Under the pieces are notes generated by a model. That model was not told the origin of the DNA and made no database searches. It saw nothing but the letters and a program-made list of their open reading frames with translations. Below are positions 45,131 through 57,954 of a stretch of 64,000 nt of DNA, piece by piece. The DNA is from Entamoeba invadens IP1 (lineage: Eukaryota; Evosea; Mastigamoebida; Endamoebidae), in assembly GCF_000330505.1 (NCBI RefSeq), contig NW_004191832.1, positions 311,309 to 375,308 on the forward strand, written 5' to 3'. A program made the translations under genes and the position numbers. Within the stretch, counting starts at the first letter, position 1, and the number at the start of each line of letters is the position of its first letter.

Positions 45131-45804
45131 GTTATGTTGTAATTCACGTCTTTTTTATTCTTTTTATATTGTTAGTATCTCAAACATTCTTTTTTTCAAT
45201 TATAATATTTATTGAATAAATTTTACATTTATACTTGATAAATGTCAACAATTTTAATATTTTTATAATATAATATATAATAAAATATAAACTCGAGCAA
45301 CAAACACATATTTACAACTTGCCTAATTACTATAGATGGACAAATAACTTGTCTACAGGAAATAATTTGTCTTATAAACCTATTAGCATTACAATTTCCC
45401 AGTTTTAAGTCACAATTTCCCCAATATTTTATTCAGTTCCATCACCAAATTCGTAATTTGTCTACTTTACAATAATAAACCAAACCAAAAATTATCCCTC
45501 TAAAACTCAAAAATAAAATTATAAAAATTGATTTACCAACAACATTAGCATGTTGTTAATGTACACTGTATCAACAGTTTGCTTTGTCTATATTTTAATA
45601 GCATTATATACAAGTGTTTATAAACCAACACAACCAAGGATGGCCTTTTACATTATTATTTATAAATGTCGTCCTTATTTTTTATTTAAAATAATATGCA
45701 AAAGAAAATTAAGTTAATAATTGGTCTGGTATCGAATTCAAATAATGACGGACAGTCACATTGAGTCAGTGGATACAAAGTGAGACATCATCGAAAAGAA
45801 GGCT
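45131..45804. other. AT-rich stretch
   Basis: About 670 bases with no supportable gene between the decayed island and GC-rich repeat copy B. Confidence 0.5.
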
Positions 45805-45997
45805 CATAAAGACGCACTCTAACAGTCTATTAGTGCACCCGTTTCACACTTTCCAGTCCTCTTTCGGCGCGGATCCCTTCTGACCCCCTTCCCCTGTTAG
45901 CGGGGTGGAACTACATCCGCGACCACACAGTACGGACAATGAATATGTTGACATGGGAAGCACAAACGTTCGCAAAGAGGTGGACTTTATTAAAAAG
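45805..45997 (+). repeat. GC-rich dispersed repeat, copy B
   Basis: A diverged copy of the block at 15105-15302, opposite orientation. It shares CATAAAGACGCACTC, GGCGCGGATCC, a CCACACAGTACGGACA stretch and GTGGACTTTATT. The reading frame of copy A is interrupted here by several stops. Confidence 0.7.
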
Positions 45998-47178
45998 TAT
46001 TTGGGTAAATACTTTACTCTGAAAATTGGAATGAGGGTCGGAAAGAATAGTCACAGTAGAAACACTTTTAATGCGCAATTATTAATTCAATTAATATCAT
46101 ACTTTTGTTCAACATAATTTTTCCTGACTGTTGTTTATTGAATCTTCGTAAGTGTCACTTGTATCATCAATCATATCAATGCTTGTTTTTTATTAATGTT
46201 TCAGAATATGGTGTGTTAATTTTTTATTTTTCATCCATAACACTGTAATATCCCGTTTTATATTTTAATAATAAATGTGTCACGAACAAAAAATGGTTAT
46301 TTTTATGGATAAGTTCAAAGTAATGTTTTAAAATAAATGTTATTAAAAAAACCTGATCTGAATAAATCTAATAAATATTTTGAGTATAATAAAATTTAAT
46401 AAATTTTAATATTTAAAGGTGAAGACAAATTATTCCCCATACTGTAATAATATTAAAACGGTTTAAACTCGTTTTTACTCTTCTTAATATTTTTAACTTT
46501 TGGTAAAAAAAATAAAAACAACTTTACATTATGTATAAAACAGAAAAAAACTATAACATGTAAAAGTAATTTGAAATTAAAAACGTATTATTATGATATT
46601 TCGTTTTCAATTTTATGACCATAATAAACAAAAATCAATTAATTGAAGAAATAATATTAAATAATCACAATCTTAATTATCATTTATACAATCCATTTTG
46701 TTTATCTGCTATTTTGTATCGGAAATAAATTGCAACCCGTTTTTTGAACAAACTTGTATTCAATTTTAAATACCAGACAATACAAAATTAAATTGCCTTT
46801 GAATCTGTTCAATTAATAACAAAATTATACATTTAACAAATTTAAAAATTTTTTAACTATAAAATAGCCAAAATAAATCATTCTTGTTGACAACATTTTA
46901 AATTTGTTATACAAACAATTTTAAAGTTGTTTTTGTTGTGGTTATAACAAAAACTATAATAACTTTAAAAAGTTTGTCGAAATAATTATCAAAAATTATA
47001 AAAAATGGTGTGTTAACATTTTTAACTTCGAAAACCTTAAAAATAAATTTAATTTAAATAATAATAAAATATAATATTTTTATTAAACATTTAATTGAAA
47101 ATTTTAATATTCAACTAAAAACTAGTTTTTTAAAAGTAATTATTTTGAAGTTATTTCGTTGACAATACAAATTCGTTA
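45998..47178. other. AT-rich intergenic region
   Basis: About 1.2 kb upstream of the LRR surface-protein gene. No gene seen. Its last 40 bases carry the core promoter candidate listed separately. Confidence 0.55.
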
Positions 47179-47186
47179 TATTTAAA
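47179..47186 (+). promoter_or_regulatory. TATA-like box of the LRR surface-protein gene
   Basis: TATTTAAA, 29 bases before the ATG at 47215. The Entamoeba TATA element is GTATTTAAA at about -30 from transcription start, and 5' leaders in this genus are very short, so position and sequence fit. Confidence 0.5.
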
Positions 47187-47214
47187 CGACTGAAAATACA
47201 AATTAAATCATTAA

Positions 47215-50136
47215 ATGTTATCGTTTATTTTATTTGCTTTCATTCTGGGTTCTACGAAGGCGGAAGTATGTTATCAAATCGACACGGTTAACAATTGTGT
47301 TAAAGATGGGACAACTCCTTGTTCAAACGTAGTGACAATCGAAACAACAGCACCAAATAAAATATGCGAAAATGGGTTTAAAAATAATCAGGAAATAACC
47401 AGTATAATTTATCAAGGAACTAATATGTTGACTATCAAAGCATCTGCATTTGAAGGCGCTACAAAACTCACTTCAATAAGTGCAAATAATGGAATTGAAG
47501 ATTTGGAAATATCAGCATTTAAAGAATGCACTTCTTTGACAACAATAGATCTGAGTCACGTTATTATTATACCAGCAAGTTGTTTTGAAGGATGTACTTC
47601 ACTTAAAACAGTGACTTCAATGGAAAATGTTCAATATTTCAACAACTTCGCTTTTTTCGACAGTGGTTTGGAATCTTTGTCTTTTGGAGAAAACGTTAAA
47701 AAGATTGGTAATTATGTGTTTAAAAACACCAAACTGGAAAGTGTTAATCTTCCAAAAAGTAATCCATCTGATGGGTTTGGTACGAATGTTTTCGAAAACT
47801 GTGCAAATTTAACAACTGTAGATTTTAAAGGAGTTACTATAGTACCAGAATACACATTTAGTGGATGTGTTAAGCTCACAACATTAACTAATATTGATAA
47901 AGTGACTCACTTCAAAGAAAAAAGTTTTTACATTTCGAAATTATCTTCTATCACTTTTGGTTCAAGTGTGGCTGAATTGGGTTCTGATGCATTTTCATTG
48001 ACTCAGTTGTCTTCAGTAACTTTGCCAGATCAAATTGAGTCGTTTGGAATTGGAGTATTTGAAACATGTATATCATTAAAGGAAGTAACTATTAATAAAA
48101 ATTTGAACATTCCAAATAGAACATTTTTTGGTGATACATTTTTGGTTACAGTGAATGGATTTGATAAAATCACATCTTTTGGTTCTGAGTCGTTTAGACA
48201 TGTTGGATTGAAAGAAATTAGATTCGGAAATGCAGTGACTAAATTGGCTGGAAATGCATTTGCTCAAACAAAACTTGAGAAAATTACTTTTGGTAATGAA
48301 CAAATAGATGATTTTGAACCTGGAGCTTTCCAAGATATGGTTTCGCTTACTACTGTTACTTTAAAAGGAACAACAAAAATTCCAGATAACACTTTCAAAG
48401 GATGCACTTTACTCGAACACATCAGTGACTTTAGTGTTATCACTTCATTTGGACAATTTTCATTTGAAAAAACAAAAATATCTTTAATACTTTTTGGTGA
48501 TGATGTGACTCAAATCAAAGATGGTGCATTTAAAGAAATAACTTCAAAAATGGTCACTTTACCTTCTTCGACTATTACCGATTTCGGAAAAGGCGTTTTT
48601 GAAAATGCCGTCTCTCTTCATACAGTAGACCTTGGTGGTACTATATCAATTCCTGAATCAACATTCAAAGGCTGCACATCACTTGAAGTGGTCATGAGTT
48701 TCGATAAAATTAAAGAATTTGGAATTGCTTCTTTTGAACAAACAAGAATTCCAACAATAACTTTTGGCAATTCAATAACCAAATTGGGAAATGGAGCTTT
48801 TAAATCTGTCAAGTCGACTGCAATGACTTTCCCCTCAACTCAAATTCTTGAGTTTGGAACAAATGTATTTGAAAATGCAAATGAACTTAAAGATGTCGAT
48901 CTCAATGGACAATTAGCAATTGCAGACTTTACATTTAAAGGGTGTTCATCAATAAAAGATATTAAAAATATCGACAAAGTTGAAACAATAGGAATATCCT
49001 CGTTTGAAAGTACCGGACTTACAAATGTTTATTTTTCAACTGCTCTTAAAAAACTTGGTGATGGTGCTTTTAAGAATACAAGACTCACTGAATTGACACT
49101 ACCTAATATCGAAATTTTGGAACTTGGAGAAGGTGTTTTTGCTAATGTAACAACTTTTAAAAAGGCCATATTAGGAGGCACAACCAAAATACCAAAGGAC
49201 ACTTTTAAAGGATGTATTCTTTTAAATGAAGTGGATGGATTCGAAAAGGTAACTTATTATGGAGATAACTGTTTTGAGAGTGCTGTAATTCAAAATGTCA
49301 CTTTTGCTGAAAACGTAGATAAACTTGGATCCAATGCATTTGAAGGAAATTCAATGACACACATTCAGTTGCCGCATAAACCCATTAAAGATTTTGGAGA
49401 AAATGTATTTAAAAACTGCCTTAATTTGGTATCAATTGATTTTGGAGGAAATACTGTCATACCACCTGGAACCTTAAAAAGGTGTGATGTATTAACATTG
49501 GTGTCGGGGACCGAAAATGTCAAATTGATTGGAAAAGACGCTTTTAAACAAACCAATAAATTACAGTCGCTTAATTTATATGGAAAATTGGAGACTTTAT
49601 TAGACCCGTTGGAATCACAAAGTAACTTGTTTTATCATGGAAATGAGGTGCCAAAAACACTGCCAAGTGATCCATTATTAAAGGCGGATTTAAGAATTTT
49701 TGTGACTGAAAAGTTCAAAGCCAATAAATTTGGAGATAATGTTGTGATGAAATTGAACTGCTCAATAACACAATTTATTGATGTCTCAGAACCAAACCCA
49801 ATGTGTAAAAACTGTGAAGAAATGAAAGCTACATTGGATGGAGATAATTACTATTGCGACTTGGATATGACTGAATGTCTCTCAACTCATCAAAAGTGTC
49901 AAATTTGTATTGAAGGAAAGTGTCAAAAATGCGAAGAAAAGTTGTTTGTTGACACAGTTAAAGATGTTTGTGTTTCTGAATGTCCTAATGGGTATTATGA
50001 TGGAACTGTTATTTGCGAGAAATGTAAAGAACACTATGAAAAGCCATGTAAAGACGAAGAATGCGAAAAGTGTACAGGTGGTGTTGGAGGCATAGTTATT
50101 GCAGCACTTGTTGCAATTTTATTATTTATGTTCTAA
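47215..50136 (+). CDS. Secreted BspA-like leucine-rich repeat surface protein, membrane- or GPI-anchored
   Basis: An intact 973-aa frame. It has a signal peptide (MLSFILFAFILGSTKA), then about residues 50-840 of LRR_5/BspA-type repeats with a period near 46 residues (pattern FKGCTSLEVV...F..I..FG..SFE, ITFGNSITKLGNGAFK). From about 862 a cysteine-rich segment with CxxC pairs follows (CKNCEEM, CQICIEGKCQKCEE, CEKCKEHYEK). The protein ends in a hydrophobic stretch with no cytoplasmic tail (GIVIAALVAILLFMF) preceded by Gly-rich residues, as expected for a GPI-attachment signal or a C-terminal anchor. BspA-like proteins of parasites bind host or bacterial surfaces. Location at the amoeba surface is likely; the ligand is unknown. 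No introns are needed. The CxxC module resembles that in the kinase gene downstream. Confidence 0.9.
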   Translation: MLSFILFAFILGSTKAEVCYQIDTVNNCVKDGTTPCSNVVTIETTAPNKICENGFKNNQEITSIIYQGTNMLTIKASAFEGATKLTSISANNGIEDLEISAFKECTSLTTIDLSHVIIIPASCFEGCTSLKTVTSMENVQYFNNFAFFDSGLESLSFGENVKKIGNYVFKNTKLESVNLPKSNPSDGFGTNVFENCANLTTVDFKGVTIVPEYTFSGCVKLTTLTNIDKVTHFKEKSFYISKLSSITFGSSVAELGSDAFSLTQLSSVTLPDQIESFGIGVFETCISLKEVTINKNLNIPNRTFFGDTFLVTVNGFDKITSFGSESFRHVGLKEIRFGNAVTKLAGNAFAQTKLEKITFGNEQIDDFEPGAFQDMVSLTTVTLKGTTKIPDNTFKGCTLLEHISDFSVITSFGQFSFEKTKISLILFGDDVTQIKDGAFKEITSKMVTLPSSTITDFGKGVFENAVSLHTVDLGGTISIPESTFKGCTSLEVVMSFDKIKEFGIASFEQTRIPTITFGNSITKLGNGAFKSVKSTAMTFPSTQILEFGTNVFENANELKDVDLNGQLAIADFTFKGCSSIKDIKNIDKVETIGISSFESTGLTNVYFSTALKKLGDGAFKNTRLTELTLPNIEILELGEGVFANVTTFKKAILGGTTKIPKDTFKGCILLNEVDGFEKVTYYGDNCFESAVIQNVTFAENVDKLGSNAFEGNSMTHIQLPHKPIKDFGENVFKNCLNLVSIDFGGNTVIPPGTLKRCDVLTLVSGTENVKLIGKDAFKQTNKLQSLNLYGKLETLLDPLESQSNLFYHGNEVPKTLPSDPLLKADLRIFVTEKFKANKFGDNVVMKLNCSITQFIDVSEPNPMCKNCEEMKATLDGDNYYCDLDMTECLSTHQKCQICIEGKCQKCEEKLFVDTVKDVCVSECPNGYYDGTVICEKCKEHYEKPCKDEECEKCTGGVGGIVIAALVAILLFMF

Positions 50137-51848
50137 GTAACATTTTTTGAAAGTTAGAATGGTTTATAATAATACATATAAATTCAACAAATATAATAAT
50201 TGATGAATACATTATTTATTACTTTTTTCAATGATTGAATTTATGTTTATTTTATTTTGTAGTATCAAACAACAAATTTTAAATTGGAATTATTACAGTA
50301 AATTTAATGAAAAATAAAAGAACATATCAAGTTTTAATATTTATTAATTATTATTAACTTTGTGTGTCTAAATAACATGCTTTTAATATAAAAGAAGTTG
50401 AAAATAAACCTTACTCAGTTTTGGCAAAACACATTACAAAAGGTTATTCGGTTCAAATTAAAAACAGGGATAAATCTTCATTTGAAGAAAATTTGTGAAA
50501 ATAGCTTGTATTGAAAGTATGGTTATTGTAAATAATCTAAAAATTGATTGAAATAAATAATAATTATTAATTGAATTAATAGATGTTATGTATTTGTTTG
50601 ATGTAAAAAGACAATTTTTATCAAAAATAACAATTAATGTTTTATTACTAAAATTCTATAATAATAATACAGTAATTACTTTAATACATATTGTATAAAA
50701 TAAAAATAAAGTGAACATAATGTTAAATGTTTACTTGATAAAAATACCATTTTGTGACTTGTTTTTTATATTTTATGTATAATTTACCAATAAATCTATT
50801 TTTTTACTATATTTAGTTAAATATTAAAAATAAGCTAAACATTCTGAGACTAGTACATCAAAATTATTAAAAATGGGCATTTTTAATTACCTATATTTGA
50901 CTTTTCTCAATATGTTTCATTTTTATGCAATATAGAGTGGATAATTAATAAAATAACAATTGTAATCGTTATATCAATGTATCCATTTGTTTTTTTGTGT
51001 CTTTCCAAATTATAATTAAATATTACATGTTTTGTGTTTTATTTATATAATCAGACAAACATATTATAACAATAATTAATCATAAAGTTATTATAATATT
51101 TAGAAATACACCCATTTTGAAATGATATCGTAACATCCAAATATATAACTAACTTATCAGTTAATTTTGTTTTATTTGATATTTGATAAGCAACTAAAAA
51201 TAATATATAATATATTTTTAATTTTAAAAATAAAAACGTTAGTAAAATGATAGAATAAAGTTTCTGTAATTGTTATAAAAATAGTAACTTTCATTTGAAA
51301 AACAAAAAATTAATATGATAATCATATAAAACAATTCTATAAACCCCATGTATTTCAACAAAAATTTACAATTAAAATGTGTTTTAAATTTGTTAATAAA
51401 ATAATTTTAAATTATTACACATCTACATATGTTTTATCTTTTTAATACTAGACGTTATTGTAATATTCTGGATGTAATTAAAATGCTATACGTGTTTTAT
51501 TTAAATTATTTGAATTATAATTTTTATAACATATTTATATATTATCATTTTTATAGTAATTACAATACATGTTGTTATTAAAAAATAATTAATAAGATTA
51601 CTGAAATAATATTATAACATAACATTTGATTTTCGATCAAAAATAAATTGAAATAATTATTGTTTCTTTTAATTGTTTTAGTTTGTGTTTTAGTATAAAT
51701 ATATTATAGTAAATATAAGGTGTTAATTATATTTTAAAAGCGTGTATGGTTTATTTTTGGAAACATTATACAAAATAAACCAATTTGTATGAATTATTTT
51801 TAAAACTTGACACTATTTTTTGAAAAAAACATATAATCTAAACATAAA
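50137..51848. other. AT-rich intergenic region
   Basis: About 1.7 kb between the LRR surface-protein gene and the receptor-kinase gene on the same strand. Only A/T-rich sequence, with no recognisable core promoter motif before 51849. Confidence 0.55.
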
Positions 51849-54800
51849 ATGCAACAAGGTATATTGAAGAAATTAGCTATATTTATTTGTTATTTTAATT
51901 TATCCACAAAAATTGCAAGAGCTATATGCCCAACAAAAGTAGTAAATAATTCCATGACGCAATCAGAAACATGTAACATCAGCAACAATTTGAAATTGAC
52001 AAGTGATTTACAAACACAAACTGTATTCACAATGGTTGGCAATTCAAATCTCCACATTGATGGTGGGTTATCATGTGAACAAAATTCAGTTTTTGCAGTC
52101 AGAGATTCATCAACTCTTTCTACAACAAATGACATAATTTTAAAAGATCAGTCGCAATTCAATTTGTTTGATGATGTGGATTTAAAAACTAATAATGTTA
52201 TACAATACAATGAATCATTTTTATCTGTTTCAGATTATCATATTACCCGATTTGATTTAAATACCATATATTTATTCAACAATTCGACATTTAAAATTAA
52301 AACAAAATTTCAGATTGATAGTCATTTTAAATTAAGAATTTTTGACAATGCTATTTTTGAGATGGAACAAGGCACTGAATTATTTAATTTAGAAGATATT
52401 GATATAAATATTAAAGGAAGTGTAAAACTGGATTCTATACACAACATGTCATTTTTAAATTCGTTTCATAATTCTTCATTGTTTTTAAACCAATATGCCA
52501 CAATTGAAAAAATTCACGGATTACCATTTAAACAATACGCCTATTTTCAAATGGGTGTTTTTTCAAAAATAAAAAGTTTAGATAATTTAGAATTAAAAGA
52601 ATATTCAAAATTCGATATGTTAAACAATTCAATAATTGAAGAAGCGGATCGTTTTTATTTAGAAATAAACACGGTCTTTACAATGTACAATTATTCATCT
52701 ATGTTGAATTTGAATAATTTGTCAATGACTGGAAATTCCAATTTTTTATTATTAGAAAATTCTTTTGTAAATACCATACAAAACTTTGAATTAAATAGAA
52801 ATAGCAATTGTCAAATGTTTTCCCAATCAAAATTTAATTTTGTGTCCAATATGATCATCAGAGGTTACTCAACTTTTGTTATGAATTCAAGCGAAATAAC
52901 TCAAGTTCAAAATTACATTAAAATAAGTGGCAGTGCGTTGTTTGTAATGTACAATGATTCAATAATAAGAAATGTCACACAAATTCAAATCAACAATTAT
53001 AATAACAAATTTGAAATGAATAATAGTTCCTTTTTAAATACCTCCAATTTTGAAATCACAGACGGAACTTTTGTGTTAAATATAGATGGCGATAGAAACA
53101 GTGTTAACAGCACTAACTTTTTATGTGAAAACAATGGTAAATTTGAAGTGACAAACACTTCTTATATTACAATTCAAGATACTTTGATATTGGATTCGTG
53201 TAATTTAAAAACAGCGAATAGAACCATCAGAGATTTGCCAATATTTTTCACTTATCAAATAAATTCAACCGATTTTTCCTTTCAAAGTTTGTCAGAAGTC
53301 TATTTAGCAATTTCAGTAAATCCAATTCAAACAACACTTCCACAAAACACAAAACTGCTCTTTGGTAATCATTTGTTAAGACTTGGAACTTCAAACAAAG
53401 TGTTTTGCCATTTGAAAACCATTGATGGTGATTATAGTGAGCCATACTGTCCTTGTGATTCAGTTAATTGTTATATCACACCACTCAAAAATATAACTAT
53501 TTTTAATTTAATCGTTGATACAGTAACAAATCCACATCAAAAATTCGGCGAAGTCGAAGAAGAACTTGACATTGAAAGTGTTGCAATTGGAAATAAAAAA
53601 GTCTCCTTTTTTAAGACAGACAACTTTATTCTTGGTGTAAATTCACAGATTGATAAGTTGATCACAAACATTTCATCTCTAACAAAAACTATTCTTATGA
53701 TTTCAAATCAAAGTTTTGTATTTCAAAAAGTTGTTTCAAAAGCAATTTATACAACTCAAAAAAAACCAAATTTTTAATTTATCCAACATGTGAAAATGGA
53801 GGTATTTTCAACACAACAATGTGACAATTGTTTGGATTCAATTTGTATTGACTGTTCTTACAATTCAAAAAAATGTTTAAGATGTCAACAGGAATATTAT
53901 ATTACCAATGACAGTAAATGCGTTGAAATACCGAACTGTTTGTTGAAACGATCAAATCGATGTCTAAAATGTTCAAATGGGTATTTACTTTCTGAGAATC
54001 ACTGTCAAAATACATCATCTTGTCTGATTCAAACTTTAAATGGTACATGTCAAATTTGTGGTATAGACAAATTATATATAATTGACAATGGTAGTTGTAA
54101 AATTCCTGATACCAATTCCATAATAGTTAATCAAAATAATATAATTGCTTGTAAAAGTGCGTATATAACAAATTCCAACATTTGTCAAAAGTGCTCTGAT
54201 CTCTACAAATCAAGTGAAGTGTGTGAAAATGGTCGTCCCACAAAATGTGAAATTGAATTTGAAATGAATAAATCTGGACAATGTGAACACAATAACTGTT
54301 CTGATCCAAATGATGAAAACGGAAGATGTACTTCATTTATCAACAAGTGCACTTTCATTACAAATTCAAAGTGTTTGGAGTGTTATAATAATTTGATTTT
54401 AAACAATGCAGAATGTCATACAAATGACGATTCACAATGCACAAATCAGAGTTTGGTTTCTTGTTTGCGATGTAACGACTCTTATTGTTTTAATTCATCA
54501 TCCAACAGATGTGAAAGATGCGATTCAAATTGTTTGACTTGTGTCATAAATCCGACTTATTGTCTTTCATGTCCATTGGGATTTTACATTTCAAATAATA
54601 TTTGCAAAACAAATTCTGAATTGGTGGGAATTTGCACACAATTTATATCATCTGGTGGATGTGCCAAATGCGCTGAAGGTTATTACAGAAACGGGTTGGA
54701 CTGTTATAAATGTGATCTTTCATGTTCATTGTGCAATACAAATTCGACATGTTTGACTTGTAATTCAACAAATTACAAAACATGGAGTGGAGACTGTAAA

Positions 54801-56459
54801 CCACAAAATAGTTTAATAGGATGTGATGTGAATGTCACACAATATGGATGCACGCGATGTAAAGAAGGGTATTTTCAAGTGAATATAAATGAATGCAAAA
54901 ATTGTAATACAACATGTCTAACATGTTCGTCTCAAAGAAGTTGCGAATCGTGTTTATCATCGAAGGTCTTATTTTCAAGTGGAATATGTGTGACACTTTC
55001 TCAAATAACAAAGTGTAAAGAAATAAAAAATTCAAAATGCAACAAATGTTCATTCTGGTATGCACCAAGTTTAGATGGGACTTATTGTGAAAAGAAAATA
55101 GTATTGTGGGTTGTACTTGTTATAGTTCTATTTATTATTTTTGTATTATCAATTCTTGTTATAGCATTAATATTTTCCATGAAGAGAATTTTAAAAATGA
55201 TTCACACAAAGGAGTTAAAAAGAACAACAACTATATTCGAAATGGAGAAATCAAATGTAAAATTCATTTCACTTGCAAACAACATTTGCGTTTCTTCAAA
55301 AGAACTCAATTTCAATTCTGAAGTAGAAGAAATTCCTGTCAACACAGAAACAAAAATTGTGTTTTGTGTGGGCAATATGTCCAAAGGCGTCTTGAAAATT
55401 CAATTCACAACTACAACACAAATTGACAAATTTACGATAAGAGTAACACCAGAAGTCATCATGTTAAAAAAGAAATTTGCATGTGAATTTTCGATATATT
55501 CGAAACCCAAATGCACGTGTCAGATAAATAACACCATTTGCATAGTCTCAAAAAATCTCAAAACAAACGTCGAAAATATTAACGAAATTGTAATGAAAGG
55601 AATTACTAGTCATTCTACAAGAATAGATTATGACGAGTTGCTTGAAGAATCAAAATTGGGTGAAGGATCTTTTGGTGTTGTTTACAAAGGAAAATACAGA
55701 GGAAACGATGTTGCTATTAAAAAAATGAAACAAAAAGAAGATGGCAAAACTGATAGTGGAGACAAATCAGATGATGAGTTTGAAAAAGAAGTTGCAATGC
55801 TTGATAAATTCAGGTGTGATTATATAATCCATTTTTATGGTGCCGTGTTTATACCAAATAAAATGTGTATGGTAACCGAATTTGCATTGTTTGGTTCATT
55901 ACAAGATTTAATGAAACATAAAAATAGAGAAAAAATTGAAATGAAACTTCGAATAAAATTGATGTTAGATACATTAAATGGTATAATTTATTTACACACA
56001 AATGGGATATTACACAGAGACATCAAACCAGACAACATACTTGTTATTTCAATTGATTTTGACAACAATGTAAATGCCAAACTGACTGATTTTGGAAGTG
56101 CAAGAAATGTTAACTTGCTAATGACTAACATGACATTCACAAAGGGAATTGGTACACCAGTCTACATGGCGCCCGAAATGTTAAAACGAGAAAATTACAA
56201 GAAACCTGCTGATATATACTCTTTAGCTATAACCATGTTCGAGTGTTTTTCATGGAGTTATGCATATTCTAAAGATAAATTTAAATTTCCTTGGTCAACT
56301 GCAGAGTTTGTTATAAAAGGGTCACGATTACCAAAGCCAGATGATATGAATCAAAATATAAACGATATTATCTGTGGTTGTTGGAAAAATGAACCTTCAA
56401 AAAGAAGTTCTTTGGAAAACGTCAAATATGAGCTTGAAACGATATTTAATCACATTTAA
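51849..56459 (+). CDS. Transmembrane receptor kinase (Entamoeba TMK type), frame broken for about 45 bases
   Basis: A receptor-like kinase of about 1,536 aa. Signal peptide at the start (KKLAIFICYFNLSTKIARA). The first about 550 residues are short repeats of about 22 aa rich in Asn, Ser and Phe (SSMLNLNNLSMTGNSNFLLL), like a beta-solenoid. Cys-rich CxxC repeats follow (nt about 53820-55095; CLRCQQEYY, CLTCNSTNY), then one membrane span (VLWVVLVIVLFIIFVLSILV, about 55102-55180). The TKL-like kinase domain (55640-56450) has GEGSFGVV, VAIKKM, HRDIKPDN, DFGSA and MAPEM, all catalytic residues present. Frames 51849-53777 and 53790-56459 are in phase, but between them the family sequence (LIYPTCENGGIFNTT) lies in another frame, so two compensating indels flank about 45 bases. 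This is either a sequencing error or a recent disabling mutation. Confidence 0.85.
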
Positions 56460-56517
56460 TAATATTTTTTAATTTTTCAAATTAAGTTGATTAAAAAATC
56501 AATAAATTTAAAATATA

Positions 56518-56573
56518 TAAAAAAACAAAAAAAACAAAAAAAAACAAAAAAAAACAAAAATAAACAAAATTAA
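56518..56573. repeat. (A)nC simple repeat
   Basis: Runs of six to eight A separated by single C, just downstream of the receptor-kinase gene. Low-complexity sequence. Confidence 0.85.
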
Positions 56574-56821
56574 AAGTCGTCACATAGCTTTTTTTACTTT
56601 TACTGTCACTATTTTATTTCTTTTATTTCTTATTTTTCAACTTAAACGGTCAAATTATTTTAGTTTAGTTTTATGATAAATGAAATTGACATAAGAAGGT
56701 TTTTTATATCAAGCTAAATATGAGAATTTAGCGTATTTTTAATAAATTCAGCAGTAAATTTAAAGTTAAGACAAAAAAGGCTTCTATAGACAATATTCAT
56801 TCTGTTACATTTTCAACTTTA

Positions 56822-57700
56822 TTAAAATATAGTTTTCTCTGATATATGTTTTGATAATGAGAAAAATTCAAAATCAGTTGTTGTTAACGACTCAGAGTTG
56901 TTAGTATCCATAGTTTCAAGTTTAACATCCAATGTAATTGTATTGTATTTTGAATGATAACCGAAAAAAATATCTATTATCACTATTGAATGTAAAAATA
57001 CTAATAATATTAATTTTAACTTTTGGTTGTTGTTTGCTGTCGAAAAAAAGTTGATTCGAACACAAAAGATTATTTGCACAGTCATTATAATACTTTGACG
57101 CACTAATTATATCCGTTGTAATTTGATTCAAAATTGTCGATTTGAGTGCTCCAAATTTGGTTAACGGTTAACCTAACAAACCTTGTTTTTATGCCTTTTT
57201 TATATCAGCATTGTCAAAGATTTAATTGATAATCCATACGCTATATTGGTTGTTGTTAGATCGGTTGATGATATCAGACTCTGCATTTGTAATCGAGTGG
57301 TTTTACTTAAAGAAATTATCAAAATTATTGACCTCAAGTATTGCATTAATGTTGTGATCAATCACAAATGTTTTGAAATTGATATTTTGTACTTAAATTT
57401 GACATTTCACAAATTTCTTCAGAATGAAAGACATCACACGGACAGTTGATAGTTAAAAACTGTTTGTCATAGTCATCTGTTTTTGTTGTTAAATAACAAA
57501 TAAGATCGTCTGAATCTGCGCATTCGTTGGTTCTGCTAGTTTATTTGGAGTTGAGTGTGACTACCTTTGTATGAACAAGATTTGTTGAATCCAAAAGAAC
57601 AACATCAAAACACTGAGATGGTGCATTTGAAATATTTGTGACAGTTGATTTATGTTTGGTATTTTTGGTTGTTAACAAACAAACAAACAAATGCAATTGG
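56822..57700 (-). pseudogene. Remnant of a membrane surface-protein gene
   Basis: Minus-strand translation in changing frames gives extracellular-like segments with cysteines (ISNAPSQCFDVVLLDSTNLV; TINCPCDVFHSEEICEM). A hydrophobic stretch (LKLILLVFLHSIVIIDIFF) and a short Ser/Thr-rich tail (TMDTNNSESLTTTDFEFF) follow, ending near 56822. The order ectodomain, membrane span, tail suggests the 3' end of a type I membrane protein. Stops interrupt it. I do not recognise the family. Confidence 0.35.
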
Positions 57701-57887
57701 TGTCAAAATAATAATCATTACATGATTAGTGATCATAATTTTATGTATCTATTTGAATTAAATTCATTATTTCAAAAATTACTATATTTAGTATTACTTG
57801 TTGTTCAAGTCAAATAAAGTAAATTCAATTTTTTAAGTTGATGTAAAAGTGTGTTTACTGGTATCTAAAAATAATAATTTAATGTGT

Positions 57888-57954
57888 TTTTTTGTTTGTT
57901 TGTTTGTTTTTTTGTTTGTTTGTTTGTTTGTTTGTTTGTTTGTTTGTTTGTTTT
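57888..57954. repeat. (TTTG)n microsatellite
   Basis: About 16 copies of TTTG with one T-run interruption. A clear simple-sequence tract in non-coding DNA. Confidence 0.95.

Noticed and set aside
53790..56459. Independent kinase gene starting at 53790
   Set aside because: It would lack a signal peptide before a Cys-rich ectodomain, and the preceding frame supplies it in the same phase, so one gene is more likely.
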